Source: Puffinus mauretanicus (lineage: Eukaryota; Chordata; Aves; Procellariiformes; Procellariidae). Taken from it: a stretch of 64,000 nucleotides of DNA. Numbering within the stretch: the first letter of the stretch is position 1; each line of letters begins with the position of its first letter. Below are positions 51,516-64,000 of the stretch, piece after piece. Below the pieces are notes generated by a model. It had not been told where the DNA came from. It made no database searches and saw nothing but the letters and a program-made list of their open reading frames with translations. A program made the translations under genes and the position numbers. The stretch lies in contig JAJKFH010000102.1 in the NCBI GenBank assembly GCA_023333565.1, positions 3,410,001-3,474,000 of the forward strand, in the 5' to 3' direction.

Positions 51516-54500
51516 GGCTTGACTTGAATGTAAAAAGAAAGGGTTGCCAAAAATAAAGATCTCCTACTGTTAATATTTTTTAACCAAACAAGAATTTGGG
51601 GGGGAGTGGGGGTGGACATGTAAGAACTGGTGAGGTTCAAGGTGGCTGTCATCTCAACTCTGAGAAAGACAGTTACTATTCCATGCAAGTGTGCTGCCAT
51701 AAGATGCCCACTTTTATTTCTAGATGAAGTATGTTCAAAGACCTTCCAGATTAGGATGTGTATGCTATCCAATCTTTTTAGGGGTCAGGTTAGGAGTAAA
51801 TCTTGTCTTGATCTTGTAAATCTTACTTGATCTAGTAAATTCTGGCATGCTTGATTACTGCCTTCCAGTACTTAACATTCCTGGACTACCCACCAATGTA
51901 GACCTCAGTGTTATTTTTTATGCTGTGGACTCGGATCCTTCTGGTTAGTCATGGATTAGACATTCCTGGTAGTGTGAGCCCAGCATTTATATCCATGGTA
52001 AAACAGACCTCAGGCCTGGCAGTGCTCCTCTAAAGGTCTAAATCATGACTCTTTCTCAAAGCCCTCCAATATCCTACCACCTATAATTAGAAATATTTAT
52101 TGAAGACCATAAACTATTTCAACATCCTGACAATGAAAATGATGCGATGATCTTCTCTGGATGTGCAATGCACAAGTTAAACTGCTGCTGTTTGGAGTAT
52201 TATTTCCTCTTATTTTGCTCTAAACTATATGTACCAGCTATTAATCTTTCCAGAGAGTGATGTTTTCACATTGTAACATTAAAGAAATGGGAAGAACTGA
52301 TTAGATTTCACCTTTCCCTTCATAATTACATGTTCTCTTTTACTTCTCATCTGTACTTAATTTTTACCCCACACTGTGTAGATTCTGGTATGAACTCTAA
52401 TTTTCTGTAGTGCCCTCCTCTGAATTTTTTAAAGCTCAATTTTTGGTTAAGGTATAGCTAAAGCAGCCTAGAGTTCAGTAGTTAGGAATTATGATAAGTT
52501 ATTGTGCAGTATAATTTTATTATGGTAGTTTTTATATTAGACCCTAGACCTGTCTAATGTACCCATTGAACAGCATTTACTCTGGAACCAAAGTACTAAG
52601 GCACAAGTGGCTATTTCTCTTCAAATGTACGAAGGTTTGAAGGGGACGAACTCTCTGCCCATCTTGCTTGTTGTGGCTTCTCCTGCTATAGGCTTCAGCT
52701 CTCGTTAAACTGTATACTCTAGTTAGAAACTGAAGCTTGAAAAGTTGTTGTACTGCAGGAAATTCATCACTGGGAGAAGCTGCCTTGCTGCTACTAGTGG
52801 GAGTAGAGAACTGTATTTTCTTGAGCAGTAGAGCTTGAGCGTTTGCTGGAAAGTTACTCCTATTTCTATTGCACCCTCTGGATGTCACCAGGGATCACAT
52901 GCAACTAATAAAGTCTTTCAGTCTGAGATTTCTGCTTCTGAAGATTGGTCCTGGGATCTGAATAGGGCGAGGAAAGAGCAGAGCCTGTAGGGAGACATCC
53001 CAGTCAAGACTGTAGCCAAGTGTGAGGCTGCTCTGGAAAATCAATGCAACTGATGAAGCTTGACATTTTAATTGTCTTGTTTGCAGAAATAAATTAGGTT
53101 ATGAAGAACAATGATCAGTGGCTGTGATTAAAAGTTTGAAATGTGCCATGTATCCTGAGACTTGTACTAGAGTGTGAGTGTACTCTGCAACTGCTAGGTT
53201 TGAAGTGGCTCTTAGCAAAAAAGGGGCCGAGAAAACAAGTGAGATTGTCAAAGCCAAATGAAAATGCTTTTCCTCCTCCAGATTGTCCCCTGAAGAGCTA
53301 TTATGTTAGAATTTGGTTTCCAAAGTTACCGTTAATTCGTGAACTAGCAGGATTTTAACGTTGCTTTAAGTGCAGTTTGTCAACGTACCTGTAATGCTGG
53401 AGTCCCTAGTGGTACTTTTGTAATGGTATCTCTATGCTGTATTTGACTTGCACCACAGCAACAAATAGTTTAAGTGGAAATTACATGAATGCAAAGGAGC
53501 ATGTTATGTGTCCTTGAGGTCTTTCTAGCTCTGCTAGGGCTAAACCCACTGAATTTGTTTTGCTAAAAAATCTCTAGGATGACGCAGCCCCCTACCCGAA
53601 AGATGCTCGGTATTTTCCTTCTTAAATTCATTCTCCTCCACCAGGAAAGAATATGTAACACCCAAGTAATCTTGAGCCCAGATAAACAGCCAAGTGTTAT
53701 TATAGTGCAAAACTTCCCTGTGGTTTTATTGCCCCCTTGAAACACAATTACTATAGAAGTGTCTGTGGGAAACTGTACTAAAACTGTCCCTTTGAATGTA
53801 TTAATTAGAATCTGTCAAGCATATTTTGACTGGAAACAGTTCATGACACAATGAATATATTTTTGGCCTTAAAAGGATACTAAGACAGGAACAACAACAA
53901 AACTTAGTTAATACTTGTTGTATATTTTTGTTATTAAAGTTAGATAGCATAATTCTCAGCAGGGACTACTCTTGATCTACTGACTACAAGGTCTATCTTG
54001 TAACATGAAATTCTACAAAACAGCAAAGCTTTTTATTCTTGGTTGCAGGCTTGGGTTGCTTTGGGCCTGAGTGTTTACTGTCCAGAGACTTGCATTCATC
54101 AACCACACATGAACATGACCTCCTGTTGAGCAGTTAAACGTCTGATATTTATGGTTCCACACTGTTTTAGGATCAATGACTCACATATTTACTTGGGAGA
54201 TTAGACACCAGGGACCTGTTGCACAGCAAACAACCATGCCTGTAGGTTCTGAAGCACTTGTGGGCTATAAAGCACTAGAATAACGATGCTCTTCCTCCTG
54301 AGTAATGTCAAAAATGTCTTTGCTACTTAAATACAGCCTCCGATGATATCTAAAAGAATATCTGAGAAAGGCAAAGAGAACCAAGGACAGGAATTGAGAG
54401 GCAAGTAGGTTGGCTAGTTGTCACAGTTCAACATCCCAGGATATCAAATTGTTTTCTAGACCTTGAGCTGGACTCACAGTTCTCCCCACAGAGAACTTCA

Positions 54501-57500
54501 AATGTTACTCGTCTGTGTCGGAGAAGATCTAAAAGTGTAAGAGGACAGGAAAAGAGAAGGGCACAGAGATGTACTGTTTCTGCTCTACTTTGGGGCAATC
54601 GCAGGGGGCAATTGGGGCAATTAATTTCTGTCAGAGAAATTTCTGCCTTGGAAAATCTTTTGATTAAGAGAACCAGTGCTGGTTGCTCAGTTCTTGGGTG
54701 ACCAGTGCCATTGACTTTCTGGGCTGTGCTTGCTGCTTGCCTGTCTACATAAGGAGCAGTAGAAACACTTAGGGCTCAATTCAGTTGGCTGAATGCAGCT
54801 ATGAAGTGGCATTAGAAATTCCTTGTAGTACCTTATGTGGCTCTAGCAGCCATTTAGAAAAGCATGGGTCTTTGACAGGCCCTGCCTCGCACCAGCCAGC
54901 CTCCTGTGGCTCTCTCAGGTGGCATGAGGTGACTCTGTTTAAGTAACTTCTTAGAGCCCTGGCTGGACACGAAGAGTGTAGACCCATCATTCCCACGTAA
55001 ACACGAACACACAGGCATTTGAACTTTGGTTTCTGAAATTGAACCCTACCCTTAGTCTCTCTCAACATCTCCTCCACAGAAGACTTTCTATGGGACTTCA
55101 CACCTAAATTCACATCCACAGGGTGCTGAACAGCCTGGGAGTAACTATAGCCCAATAATAACACCCAACTGATCCTATGAGGGAGATGATGTAACGCAAG
55201 ACCATTGGGATTTTTACTTTTTTCCTCCTTCCTGCAGAGGAATATGAGTTGCTTCCTACTAATACCTTTGATTTATACCTCTAAGGATTTTCCTCCTTAA
55301 AAAAATGCAAATGACAAGTGAGTCAGAGCCCACTTAGGAGAATACCCACCTGTAACACTAGTGGTAGTATTACAGATTCATCATCCTACTACATGATCCA
55401 AAACTAAACCATTTCTGTGGATACCGCTATGGGAGAGCTCATACCACCAGATGTATCAACTGAACAAGGTTATAACGTCAGCTTGGGATGATCTCTGAGA
55501 GGCTAATACCCGCAGTTTATCTCAGCTTAAATTGCTCCCACAGACAAAACATTAATTTTGCTTTTTAAGTAACCACTGGGATAGTAACTCTGTTGTGAAA
55601 AATGAAGATGTACTATTTTGTCAAGGACATTTGTTATCTCTGACTGGGAGAGGAAGGACATTTACACTCAGAACAAGATTACCATGCCACAGAATTAGTG
55701 GAAAAGTTAAGAGGGAGAAGGTAAAAGATAAGTTTGTTTTACAAACAGTGGATGGGAAAGTTAGATGCCATTGCTCTCTGCTGGGGAGATACTTTTCTTT
55801 TTTTTAAAGGAAGACCAAACATAACAAGCCAACCTCAAAATAGCCTCTGTCTTACAGGAAATACAGGAATTGCTAAATCTTATTCTGCACATACAAATTC
55901 CCCCTCCTCACTGCCCAGTTGCAATCCTGCTTTGTACAAAACTAATGAATCGAGTGACTGGAAAGGCCCTGATGAAAATAACATACATGCTCTTACACTG
56001 GTGAGATCAAACAGAAACCTTTGCTGCAAGAGATCAGTATCAACGTTTGTGACACCACATAAACCACAGTACAGAAAGACAATTCCTACCCCTTAAAGTA
56101 GACACTGACATAAAGCAGAGCAGGTCAGACAGGGAACAGGAACAACTGTACAAATACTTTGGGGTTATCCCTACCATTAGTTGATTCTAGTACTATCCAT
56201 TCATGCTTGCTCACTAACATCAGTTTGGTGGAAGAGGGGGAAAAGCTAATAGTATAAAAGCTTCAGAGTATTGTAATTGATTTAGAATTGAATTCCGTTG
56301 TGGATTATGTGTTGTGCAAGAATGGGAGATCCTCACCTCTACTGCTGCACAAATCAGGGGATTAGACAATTTTGTGACACCCTAAGTAGGACTGTGTTCT
56401 TGCTTACCCTACAGCTCTTTATCTTGGAAAACCAGACTTAAAAGTTTCCACTCTAATTCAGTGCATATTCCTTGTTCGTGTTTGGAAAAAAAAAGAAAGA
56501 AAAAAAAAAAGGCTGTTTTGGATTCTGAGAAATTCCTGCACACTGCGGACAAATGTGATCGATTTCCATAATTCTCATAAATTTTCCTTCTCACCCTGGA
56601 GTGAGCTTGTTTTCATTGCCTAAGGTAGGAGTGATTGAGGAAGTCAAGTATTCAGTCATTTCATGCTTGATGCTATGAGATTACATCTCTTTTGCCTTAA
56701 TTTTCTTTAGAGCTTCTTTCCAAGGATGCTACTGTGTTCTGGATTAGGTCACACTTCATGTTTTTAGTCTCTACATGCTCACACAGTAAGTGTGTGCGGC
56801 TTCAAAACGCCATCTGTAATTACCAAACCAGTGCTTGCTACTTCATATAACGTCAGTGCCGCTGCCTGTACTTACACCTGCATTTTACACAGCCTGCTGT
56901 TCGGGTCAGTGTCTTTGGTTTGAGCCATCCTTCACGTCTCAGATTTCCTCTTATCTTGCAACAGTAGTCCTCGCCTTTCCAGTGTGTACCCAGGCTTAGA
57001 GACTGAAAGGGAGGTCTCTTTTTAACCCGAGGTTCCCAAACGCAGACCTTAAATCACAGGAAGACAGATCTTTGAAAAGATTAGGAAAATGTGGTTGATA
57101 AATACAATTAAAGGGACTGCAAAATGAAGCTCCAAAGAGGTGAAATATTTCATTTGTATCTCTTTCAGTCACTTGTGACCTTTTTATTAATGAATGACAC
57201 TTTTGCAACCGGTCTATCAGTGACATTTGCCTTCCTTTCAGAAATATGCTGAGATCTTTATCACGTTGCTGCTGTTTGTGATTGCAAAATGGCCTGGAGC
57301 AAATATCCAGCTCAGGTAATTTGACATAACTCCATGGAAATCACTGAAGCTATGAATGCTTCTCCAGGGAGAGGATCAGACTCAGAGTATATGTGTATCT
57401 GGTTTTCTAGGAACAAATTTTCAGTTTTAAACATTTCAAAAAACACAGGTGTGACTCAAAAATGATTTTGACTTCCCCCATCTCCTCAAGTGCTCTGAAG

Positions 57501-59479
57501 GCACTTCCCATTTGGTTGGAAAAAACCTCCTGAGCAATTCCAGTCTCAAAGATTATTTTATTTATAAGCTATGAAGAACCAAAAATAGCTGTGTAGATAA
57601 ATGAGAATGGCTCTTTCATCCAGGCTCTGCGTTTGATAGTTGTGATTTCACGAGCTGTGGCCAAAACCAGGAAACGGGCAGATCAAATTACTCATGCTGT
57701 TAGTGCAGTTGATATTACCTCAGGGAAGTAATTATTGCCTCAGAGTTTGTTATAATACAGTGAACACAAACAATTTAAAACCACTGTGTACTGCATCCCC
57801 TTCTGACTCTCACAAACCAGCAAGGGACGTTTTCCTGCTTGAAGGTGCTGGTAGATCTGTTTTCCCACAGACCTGGCGCGCCAGGGACAGCAGTGCCACA
57901 CACGACCCAACTTGCAGCGTGCCGCTGCTACACTGCGGAGCCACCACCTTATCTTCACAACAGGCTTAAGCACGATCAGAGTGGCGGCCTGATCGCCATC
58001 CACATATGCTTTTCAAGAACTCAAGTGAGGGTTCAGGCTGGAAGGAAATGGCTTGCCACCGGGCTAAAGCTTTATCCTGCCGATGACGGACCTAGGGCTG
58101 GAACCGGGATGCAGAGACAGCTCTGCGGGGCACGGTCTCACTGCTAGTCCCGTTGCTCTGTATGGCTGCTCTCAGTTGAGGTACATTTGCTTAAATGTCC
58201 TGATTGCATCAAGCAAACCGGAGAGGACATATCACTCTCTACACTCAGATCAACAGCACAAATTCCAGTTAGATCAAGTTAGGCAGCAACCCATCTCTGC
58301 AAGCTGTAGTGAGTCTCCAGTATCCTGGCTTATCTCCAGATGCATTTGGATGGGAAAAGACTTTTGACCAACAGCCATGTGGAATAGATCTGAATCAAGG
58401 ATGAAAAAGGAACATAATCTTGTTGCTGCTTTCCCACATACCAGTCATTAGCTCCTAGCACAAACTTTTCACTTCACTTTTAGCTGAAAGTCTGACAAGG
58501 TAGAAAATAGAGCTAGTCATGCCTGCTGCCACCAGAAACGCTTCCCCCCGGGAATCAGAAATGCACTTTAGTAGCTCCTCTTTATGATCATTTTGTTGAT
58601 TTCCCAGCTAGCAGCAAAATACTCCAAAGATGAATTTCACTGCTGTATGCAGATGATATACATAAGCAACTCCCAAGGGCATAATGAAATACACAGCGGA
58701 GATGCATTTCTATGAAAAAGTATATTTTCTGTATTTTCAGATTTCATGGAGCTATTTTATCATGAGGTTCCTCCAATTTTACACTAGTGTATCCCCACTT
58801 TGATAATGTGTTTTCCCTCCTTCCAGTTTCCCATTAAAGTACTTTTTTTTTTTTCCTTCAGTGGACCTCCTTCTTACTTACAATCCTGCAAGCACGAAGA
58901 TACGTTTCACTTTTTTTGTGCTCCATTGCCAAATATTTATTATACCGAATGAGGATAGAATCTGGCCCACAGTGTTCACTAGTGTTCAGCAAACTTCCAT
59001 CACAATTTTTAATTCATTTCAGGCAAGTCAATTCATTCTTCAGCTCTATTTTGTGTCAGATTATGATACAATTTGTATCTGAGGAATGTTTTCTGTACAG
59101 AGGAATTAATCCCAGTGTAGAAGGGAGCACTCAAACAGCATGTACAAGTTAAAACATACTCTGCCCTCGCAGAGATACACAGGTCTTAGTTTCTCCGTGT
59201 TAGGAGATCTATTACGTGATCATTACACTTGAAGATGCTTCTACAGTGCAAAAGTATGTGTAGTACCAATTTTTTCTGTTAAGTTGCTTGGACTCCATCA
59301 GATAGGAGAGGTCATCCTCCAAGTTGAAGACAGAGCATTTCCCTAGTTTCCCTGTTTTGCCATCACTAGTGTGTAGTAAAACGCAAAGAAAAACATGTTT
59401 ATATTAATATTACTACTGCCTTCACTATCACCCATATTTAGAATACGAAATGAATAAACATTTATGAATAGCAGTAACA

Positions 59480-59690
59480 CAGTCTAAAGATGGAAGAGTG
59501 GCCTCTGACCTAAGGTACGTTTTATCTTTGCCTCTGCCACACTACGGGTGGGGACCACAAGTGTCTCTGTCTATGTCTCCATTTCCCCATTTGCACAGTG
59601 CAAGATGTTGCGAGATCTTTATTACTTAGTGGTAAAGCACTTGCAGAACTTTAGGTCTTCTGAGATGCATGCAGGTCTCCATATGGTCGT
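59480..59690 (+). mobile_element. MIR-like ancient SINE fragment
   Basis: GCCTCTGCCACACTACGGGT is followed by TGTCTCTGTCTATGTCTCCA, TTTCCCCATTTGCACAGTG and GTGGTAAAGCACTTGCAGAA. This parallels the sense MIR order 'GGCTCTGCCAC...CTCTCTGTGCCTCAGTTTCCCCATCTGTAAAATGG...TGTAAAGCGCTTAGAAC'. It is diverged and approximate in extent. Confidence 0.45.
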
Positions 59691-62600
59691 TAAACAGCTG
59701 CTGGAAATGTGTAAAGGAGCAGAATTTGGCTTAATAAGGTTTCCCAGATACTGAGTGGGAGTGGGTTCTTCTGCCCCAGCTAAATGTCATGGCAGGGGTG
59801 ATACATCTTGAAACTTCTAAAATGTTCAGTGAAAAGGTGATTCTCTGTTTCCGACAATATTTATCATTATACAATAATTCTTCCTTTCAGCCAGTGGCTC
59901 ATCTATCTTCCCTGGCTTCATTTCTTAAGGAAAATCATCCAAATTCAGGGAAGATAGACTTTGCGTTTTTTTTTAAGCAATGACAGACTCTGACCTACAG
60001 AATTGGTTTCTCCCCTATCTTTTAATGCCATATTATTACAAGTCTTTCATCTAAGAATAATAATGGACTTGGAAGTTGTGTGGAACATTTACAAGAGTGA
60101 GAGCTAATTCAGAAAGAAATGAGACGTGCTGCTTTTACTACCAACATAGCGGAATGAGGATGAGTTTCTCAGCCAGTCCAATGCTCTCTTTAAGCTAACA
60201 ACTGATTTATGCTTGCTCTGGATTTGGCCCTGCTTTCTTACGGTGTCCTGCATGGGCTATAAATCAGACATGCCATACAACTATGAATAACTTTTCAGTT
60301 TAAAAAAGTTTTTTTAAAATAAAACTTCATTTTCCACAGAATTGTTTTACTTTTTTTGCAAAATGTTAGGGAATGCTTTTGTTTTGTTTCTGCACCAGAA
60401 GAGATGAAAAATGTAGGCCTGTTGATTTTCAGTTGCTTTTCTTTCACTGGCAATTTTAATTACTTTGCAGAATAGTCCAAACTTTTATCTAATAGGACCA
60501 TATTCATTTTCCATTATGAAGTAAAATATTTTAATTTTCCAATACTAACTGCCATAGAATAAAAACAAACCAGCAAAGAATTAAAAATATAAACAGTCGT
60601 GTTATTTTCTGAGACTTCTCCCAAGCCCCAATTATTATTTTCTTAAACATGCTCCATTAATGGTACCCTCTAAGATGTCTTGGAAGCTTCCTAATTTCAA
60701 CAGGATAAACTACTGCTTTTGGCAATGTTATTCTCAATTCTTTTCATACTAGCACTCACACAAAGCATATCAGCATGTTCTAAAATCCCATTGATTTATT
60801 CTCATAAATTCAGCCAAATGAGGATAAAATTGCAGTTAAGAGTCTTTTCTTCCCCTGATGTGAGATCATTGCACGTTTTACTGTTGTTAATAAACACTGT
60901 CATTAAAGATTAATTGTCTTATCTTTGAGACTCCTGTGTGGTCTTTGTTCTATGTGCAGCCACAAGGTGCAGCTTGTCTCTCCAACGTCTGTACCAGTGA
61001 TGGAGACAGAAGGCTTCCGAGATGACACCTAGTGAGCTGTAACCACCGAATCAATTGTTTATCCCTGGATGTGAATATATTCACACTTGGTCTCCCAAAA
61101 GGTTCATTTTATTATATTTAGCACAGAGTTGAGACCGAAATGAATGGGCAGCAAAATATAGTTAAGCCTGTTTAAAGAAAAACTGCCGACATTCATACTA
61201 CAGCTGCTTTAATTACTGATCAGCATAAATTTATGCATGATGAGAAATAGCTTATTAAAATAGCTAAACGTAATTCTCTAATCTAGACAGGTCTGACTGT
61301 CCATGTCCAAAAGCCAGCATGTCACCTCTTCTTTGGTATCTGTAATCATAAGCTTTTTCCAATCTGCTCAACAAGCCTTTTAATATGTAGAAACTAAGTC
61401 CACATATTTCTTGCAGTTTATCAGTAGAAATAATTGATTCAATAAAATTCTGTTGTAAACTCCTTGTTTGAGCACTCTCAGACTAATACTTTCTGGGCTT
61501 CTCAGTCCACGATATCAATTAGTCCTATATAAAGAGTTGCTTATTTTTAACAGTAGTTTTACATAACCCAGTTTGGGTGCATCTCTGAGAGAGAGGGTAC
61601 CACATACCCTGCTAACGGCATCTGCCCAAGGAACTGCCCAGACCAGTGCTTTTAAGTGGGTCCCATTCCCACTGATCAGGCTTAACCCCACTTGAAGGCA
61701 ACCAGTTGCCTTCACGCTGCCCAGCGCTTGGCCCTGACCCCTACAGCTCCCGTGGCTCTAAGAGACAGTTGTTCTTTCTTGCAGTTTTTCACTTAGAGGT
61801 GCCTGAGATCTCGTGTAGGCTATATGACAGCTTGAAAGAGAGTGGTGTTTCTATAGCCCAAGAGTTCTTACTGCATGGCTTGGGAGAGTAACAGGAGAGT
61901 GCTTAGGGGTCTTTGAGAGTGCAGGGCTGGTGGGGAGGTGTTGGAGAGCAATGCTTTGCTCTTCGTCCCCACTGCTATAGGAAGAGTCCACAGAGCAAAC
62001 TACTCCCAGAATCACACTTAGAGGGGAGCAAAGGAAGCCAGGTTTACTCCATCCCATGTGGATGACCAAAGGACCAGATCTGGGAGCAAAGCATGCAGAT
62101 AAGCTACTTGACAGCGTGGATGTACTCTGAAGAGATTTCTTTGCAGCTTTAGTCTGACCTTACGTATAAAAATATGAGCAGGCAGTGTGTATTCTCTCCT
62201 GGTTGGCTCCCATTCCTTTTCCATTTATATTACGTAAATACTTAGTTTTGTTCATTTTATTTGTGCACAATTCAACAGCTTTGTAGCTTCAGAACCAAAC
62301 ACATGAAGTTTAAGAGGGCTTTTTATTGACTTTTTCCCTTACTTATCCCAACACTAGCTATTTATTTTACAGCTCCTAAGGCGCCCCTAATATTCAATCT
62401 TTTTTTCAGTGCTGTCTTCACCACCTTACCCCGTTGGCTGAAAGGTGACTCAGATATTACAGTGTGAGTTGTTATACATTCCTTTCAGGGATATTTAGAG
62501 AGATGCTTCAGCTATAAAGATTGTAACCAGATCTCAGTCTGTCTGAAACGCTGGTTATGTTTGGATCCAATTGTTCTGGTTTATATCCATCTCCAGCAAT

Positions 62601-63729
62601 GTTTAGTTATCCTTTAATTGTAAATTACGTTATTCATATGCGTATTTGCTGTAATTTCTTCTGTTATAAGTGACATTTAAGGTTTTGCTCTCAAGGAATT
62701 AGGGTAGCAATCCCTGAAGCACTTAAATCACTTGAGCATACTGGAACATTTCAGCTATTATAAGCTGCAAATGTTAGCCTCTGCCATCAAGCTAACAAAG
62801 TTACTTAGAAAAGCCTGCTGGCAAATATCTAAACCCACCAAAATTTAATAAAAAACAAACAAAACCATTACCACCACCCCCAAACCCAAAACTTTAGCAG
62901 ACTACAAACTTAGATCACATGGGCAGGAAATGTAAGACCACTAATTGTAATTTCTTTGAAAAAGGCCATTCTTAGTTTTAATACTTTAGCCTCCTTTTGA
63001 GCATACTTCTGATCTGAATTCTGTTCTTCTCACCAAGTGATGACAAGCTTGCTGCAGAGGACTCCAATCCGAATAGGAACCCTGGGGACACAGTGGGAAT
63101 CCTGAAGCAGGCACCCCGGCTGCACTGGGTGATCCCTGCCTATGCTTTCTTCTCCCCTTCTTTTCCCTCTTCCCCTCCGGCCGCTGCTCTAAGCTGGGGT
63201 TGGCGCAGGGCTGCAGTCATAGCTGCTCCATGCAGCCAGCCCGTTACAGTGCCAGGATTCTGGCGATGTTCTCCAACTCTGCTACTTACACAAGTAAAGG
63301 CTTTAGATAGGTTCAATGAAACTGTAAACGCAGAGATCCCGGGATGTAAGTGTGCTGATCACTTTCTCTTCTAACTTACTATAAGTATTTCGTCAAGCTG
63401 CTTCCATTCAAAAGGAGCCAAGAGCGGTTCCATCCAAGGGACTGCTTCCCAAGAGAGACTCCAGCCTGGCTTAGAAAGGATCTGTTAAACAGGATGGAGC
63501 AATTAAAAAATCAAATGGAAAATATTTACACTTAACTATAACTACTCTCTAAACCTACATTTATACCTTTAACATTTATACCTTCTCAGCTTCCACGGAA
63601 GTATTACTTGGGTTTGCTGATACAGCATACACAAAAAACCCTTTTGACAACAGCTTCAGGTGCGCTGTAAATAATACCTATTTAAAACTACAATAAGCAA
63701 ATGTCAGCAGTAGCCTCCGAAGCATCGAT

Positions 63730-63743
63730 GTTAAAAAAAAAAA
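63730..63743. repeat. Short poly-A tract
   Basis: An A run in otherwise unique AT-rich sequence. The rest of the window end (about 62820-64000) shows only A/C-rich sequence near 62850-62893 and no gene. Confidence 0.6.
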
Positions 63744-64000
63744 GGCAGTTTAAAAAATAATCTCTACAACTGCCTCTTCAGTGAAGGATGGTGAATTAAC
63801 CTATTAATTTCTGCAAGGTTTAAAGCAATAGTTTTATTATTCAGAAAAATGGGCATGTTCAACCACTCTACATATTTGAGAGGAGATCAAATGTAGATGA
63901 AAGCTCCCGCTTCAACCTTTATTGATGCATAATGAGACAATCTACACAGCTGCTGTATCTTCTCTTACCAGCAGCCTCCTAAATCTCCTGAATTGCTAAT

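Larger units (their letters stand above)
28981..64000 (-). other. RERG: Presumed long upstream RERG intron (partial, at least 35 kb)
   Basis: No sequence encoding [20 protein letters not shown] was found on the minus strand, although I checked CTTNGCCAT-type sites. No other exon or RNA gene was recognised. The simplest reading is that the start-codon exon lies beyond 64,000, which fits the very long 5' introns of mammalian RERG. The stretch holds A/T palindromes (34441-34600), T-rich tracts (30640-30680, 37420-37490, 39260-39276), an MIR-like fragment (about 59480-59690), a 28-bp duplication (44634-44702), a hairpin (45276-45317) and degenerate repeats. The open frames in GC-richer parts (31288-32012, 42360-42922, 48115-48505, 57694-58367) look non-coding. 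Confidence 0.75.

Noticed and set aside
1..64000. CRISPR arrays, operons, prophage or other prokaryotic systems, tRNA or rRNA genes
   Set aside because: The interrupted Ras-family gene, splice sites and repeats are vertebrate. No regularly spaced repeats, tRNA B-box pattern or rRNA sequence was noticed.
1..64000. Canonical estrogen response element (GGTCAnnnTGACC)
   Set aside because: No instance with a 3-base spacer was found by eye. Only half-sites and other spacings were seen.

Overview
The window is AT-rich vertebrate nuclear DNA with very few genes. Codon-level matches and canonical splice sites show one protein-coding gene: the 3' part of RERG (Ras-related and estrogen-regulated growth inhibitor) on the minus strand. 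A degraded CR1-type LINE 3' end (about 2188-2285) and several worn MIR-like fragments point to a sauropsid genome, most likely a bird. Turtle or crocodilian cannot be excluded without a search. No bacterial, organellar or viral gene content was seen.

Layout, low to high coordinate: (1) 1-13,553 is flank downstream of RERG. It holds the CR1 fragment, short tandem duplications, an A/T-rich patch, a C-run, and a roughly 665-bp (TTTTC)n / (GAAAA)n pentanucleotide tract at 6173-6837. (2) 13,554-14,201 is the terminal RERG exon: candidate poly(A) signal, presumed 3' UTR, stop codon and codons for residues 65-199. (3) 14,202-14,917 is a small intron. (4) 14,918-14,991 is a 74-bp coding exon. (5) 14,992-28,923 is a 13.9-kb intron with a CpG-dense patch and an MIR-like fragment. 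(6) 28,924-28,980 is a 57-bp coding exon. (7) 28,981-64,000 shows no further coding exon and is best read as a long upstream RERG intron that runs off the window. It contains degenerate repeats, a perfect 15-bp-arm hairpin, A/T palindromes and CpG-richer patches.

The three exons join in phase to encode residues 21-199 of a 199-residue protein (residue 21 is completed by one base from the missing exon). Exon sizes and phases fit exactly. The exon for about residues 1-20 (start Met and most of the P-loop) was looked for on the minus strand and not found, so it should lie beyond 64,000. The other open reading frames are chance frames in low-complexity or GC-richer DNA. I see no evidence of a new biological system. 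The items most worth checking are the long AAAAG-type repeat, the CpG-dense intronic patch, and a set of degenerate repeats that seem to share one ancestral family.
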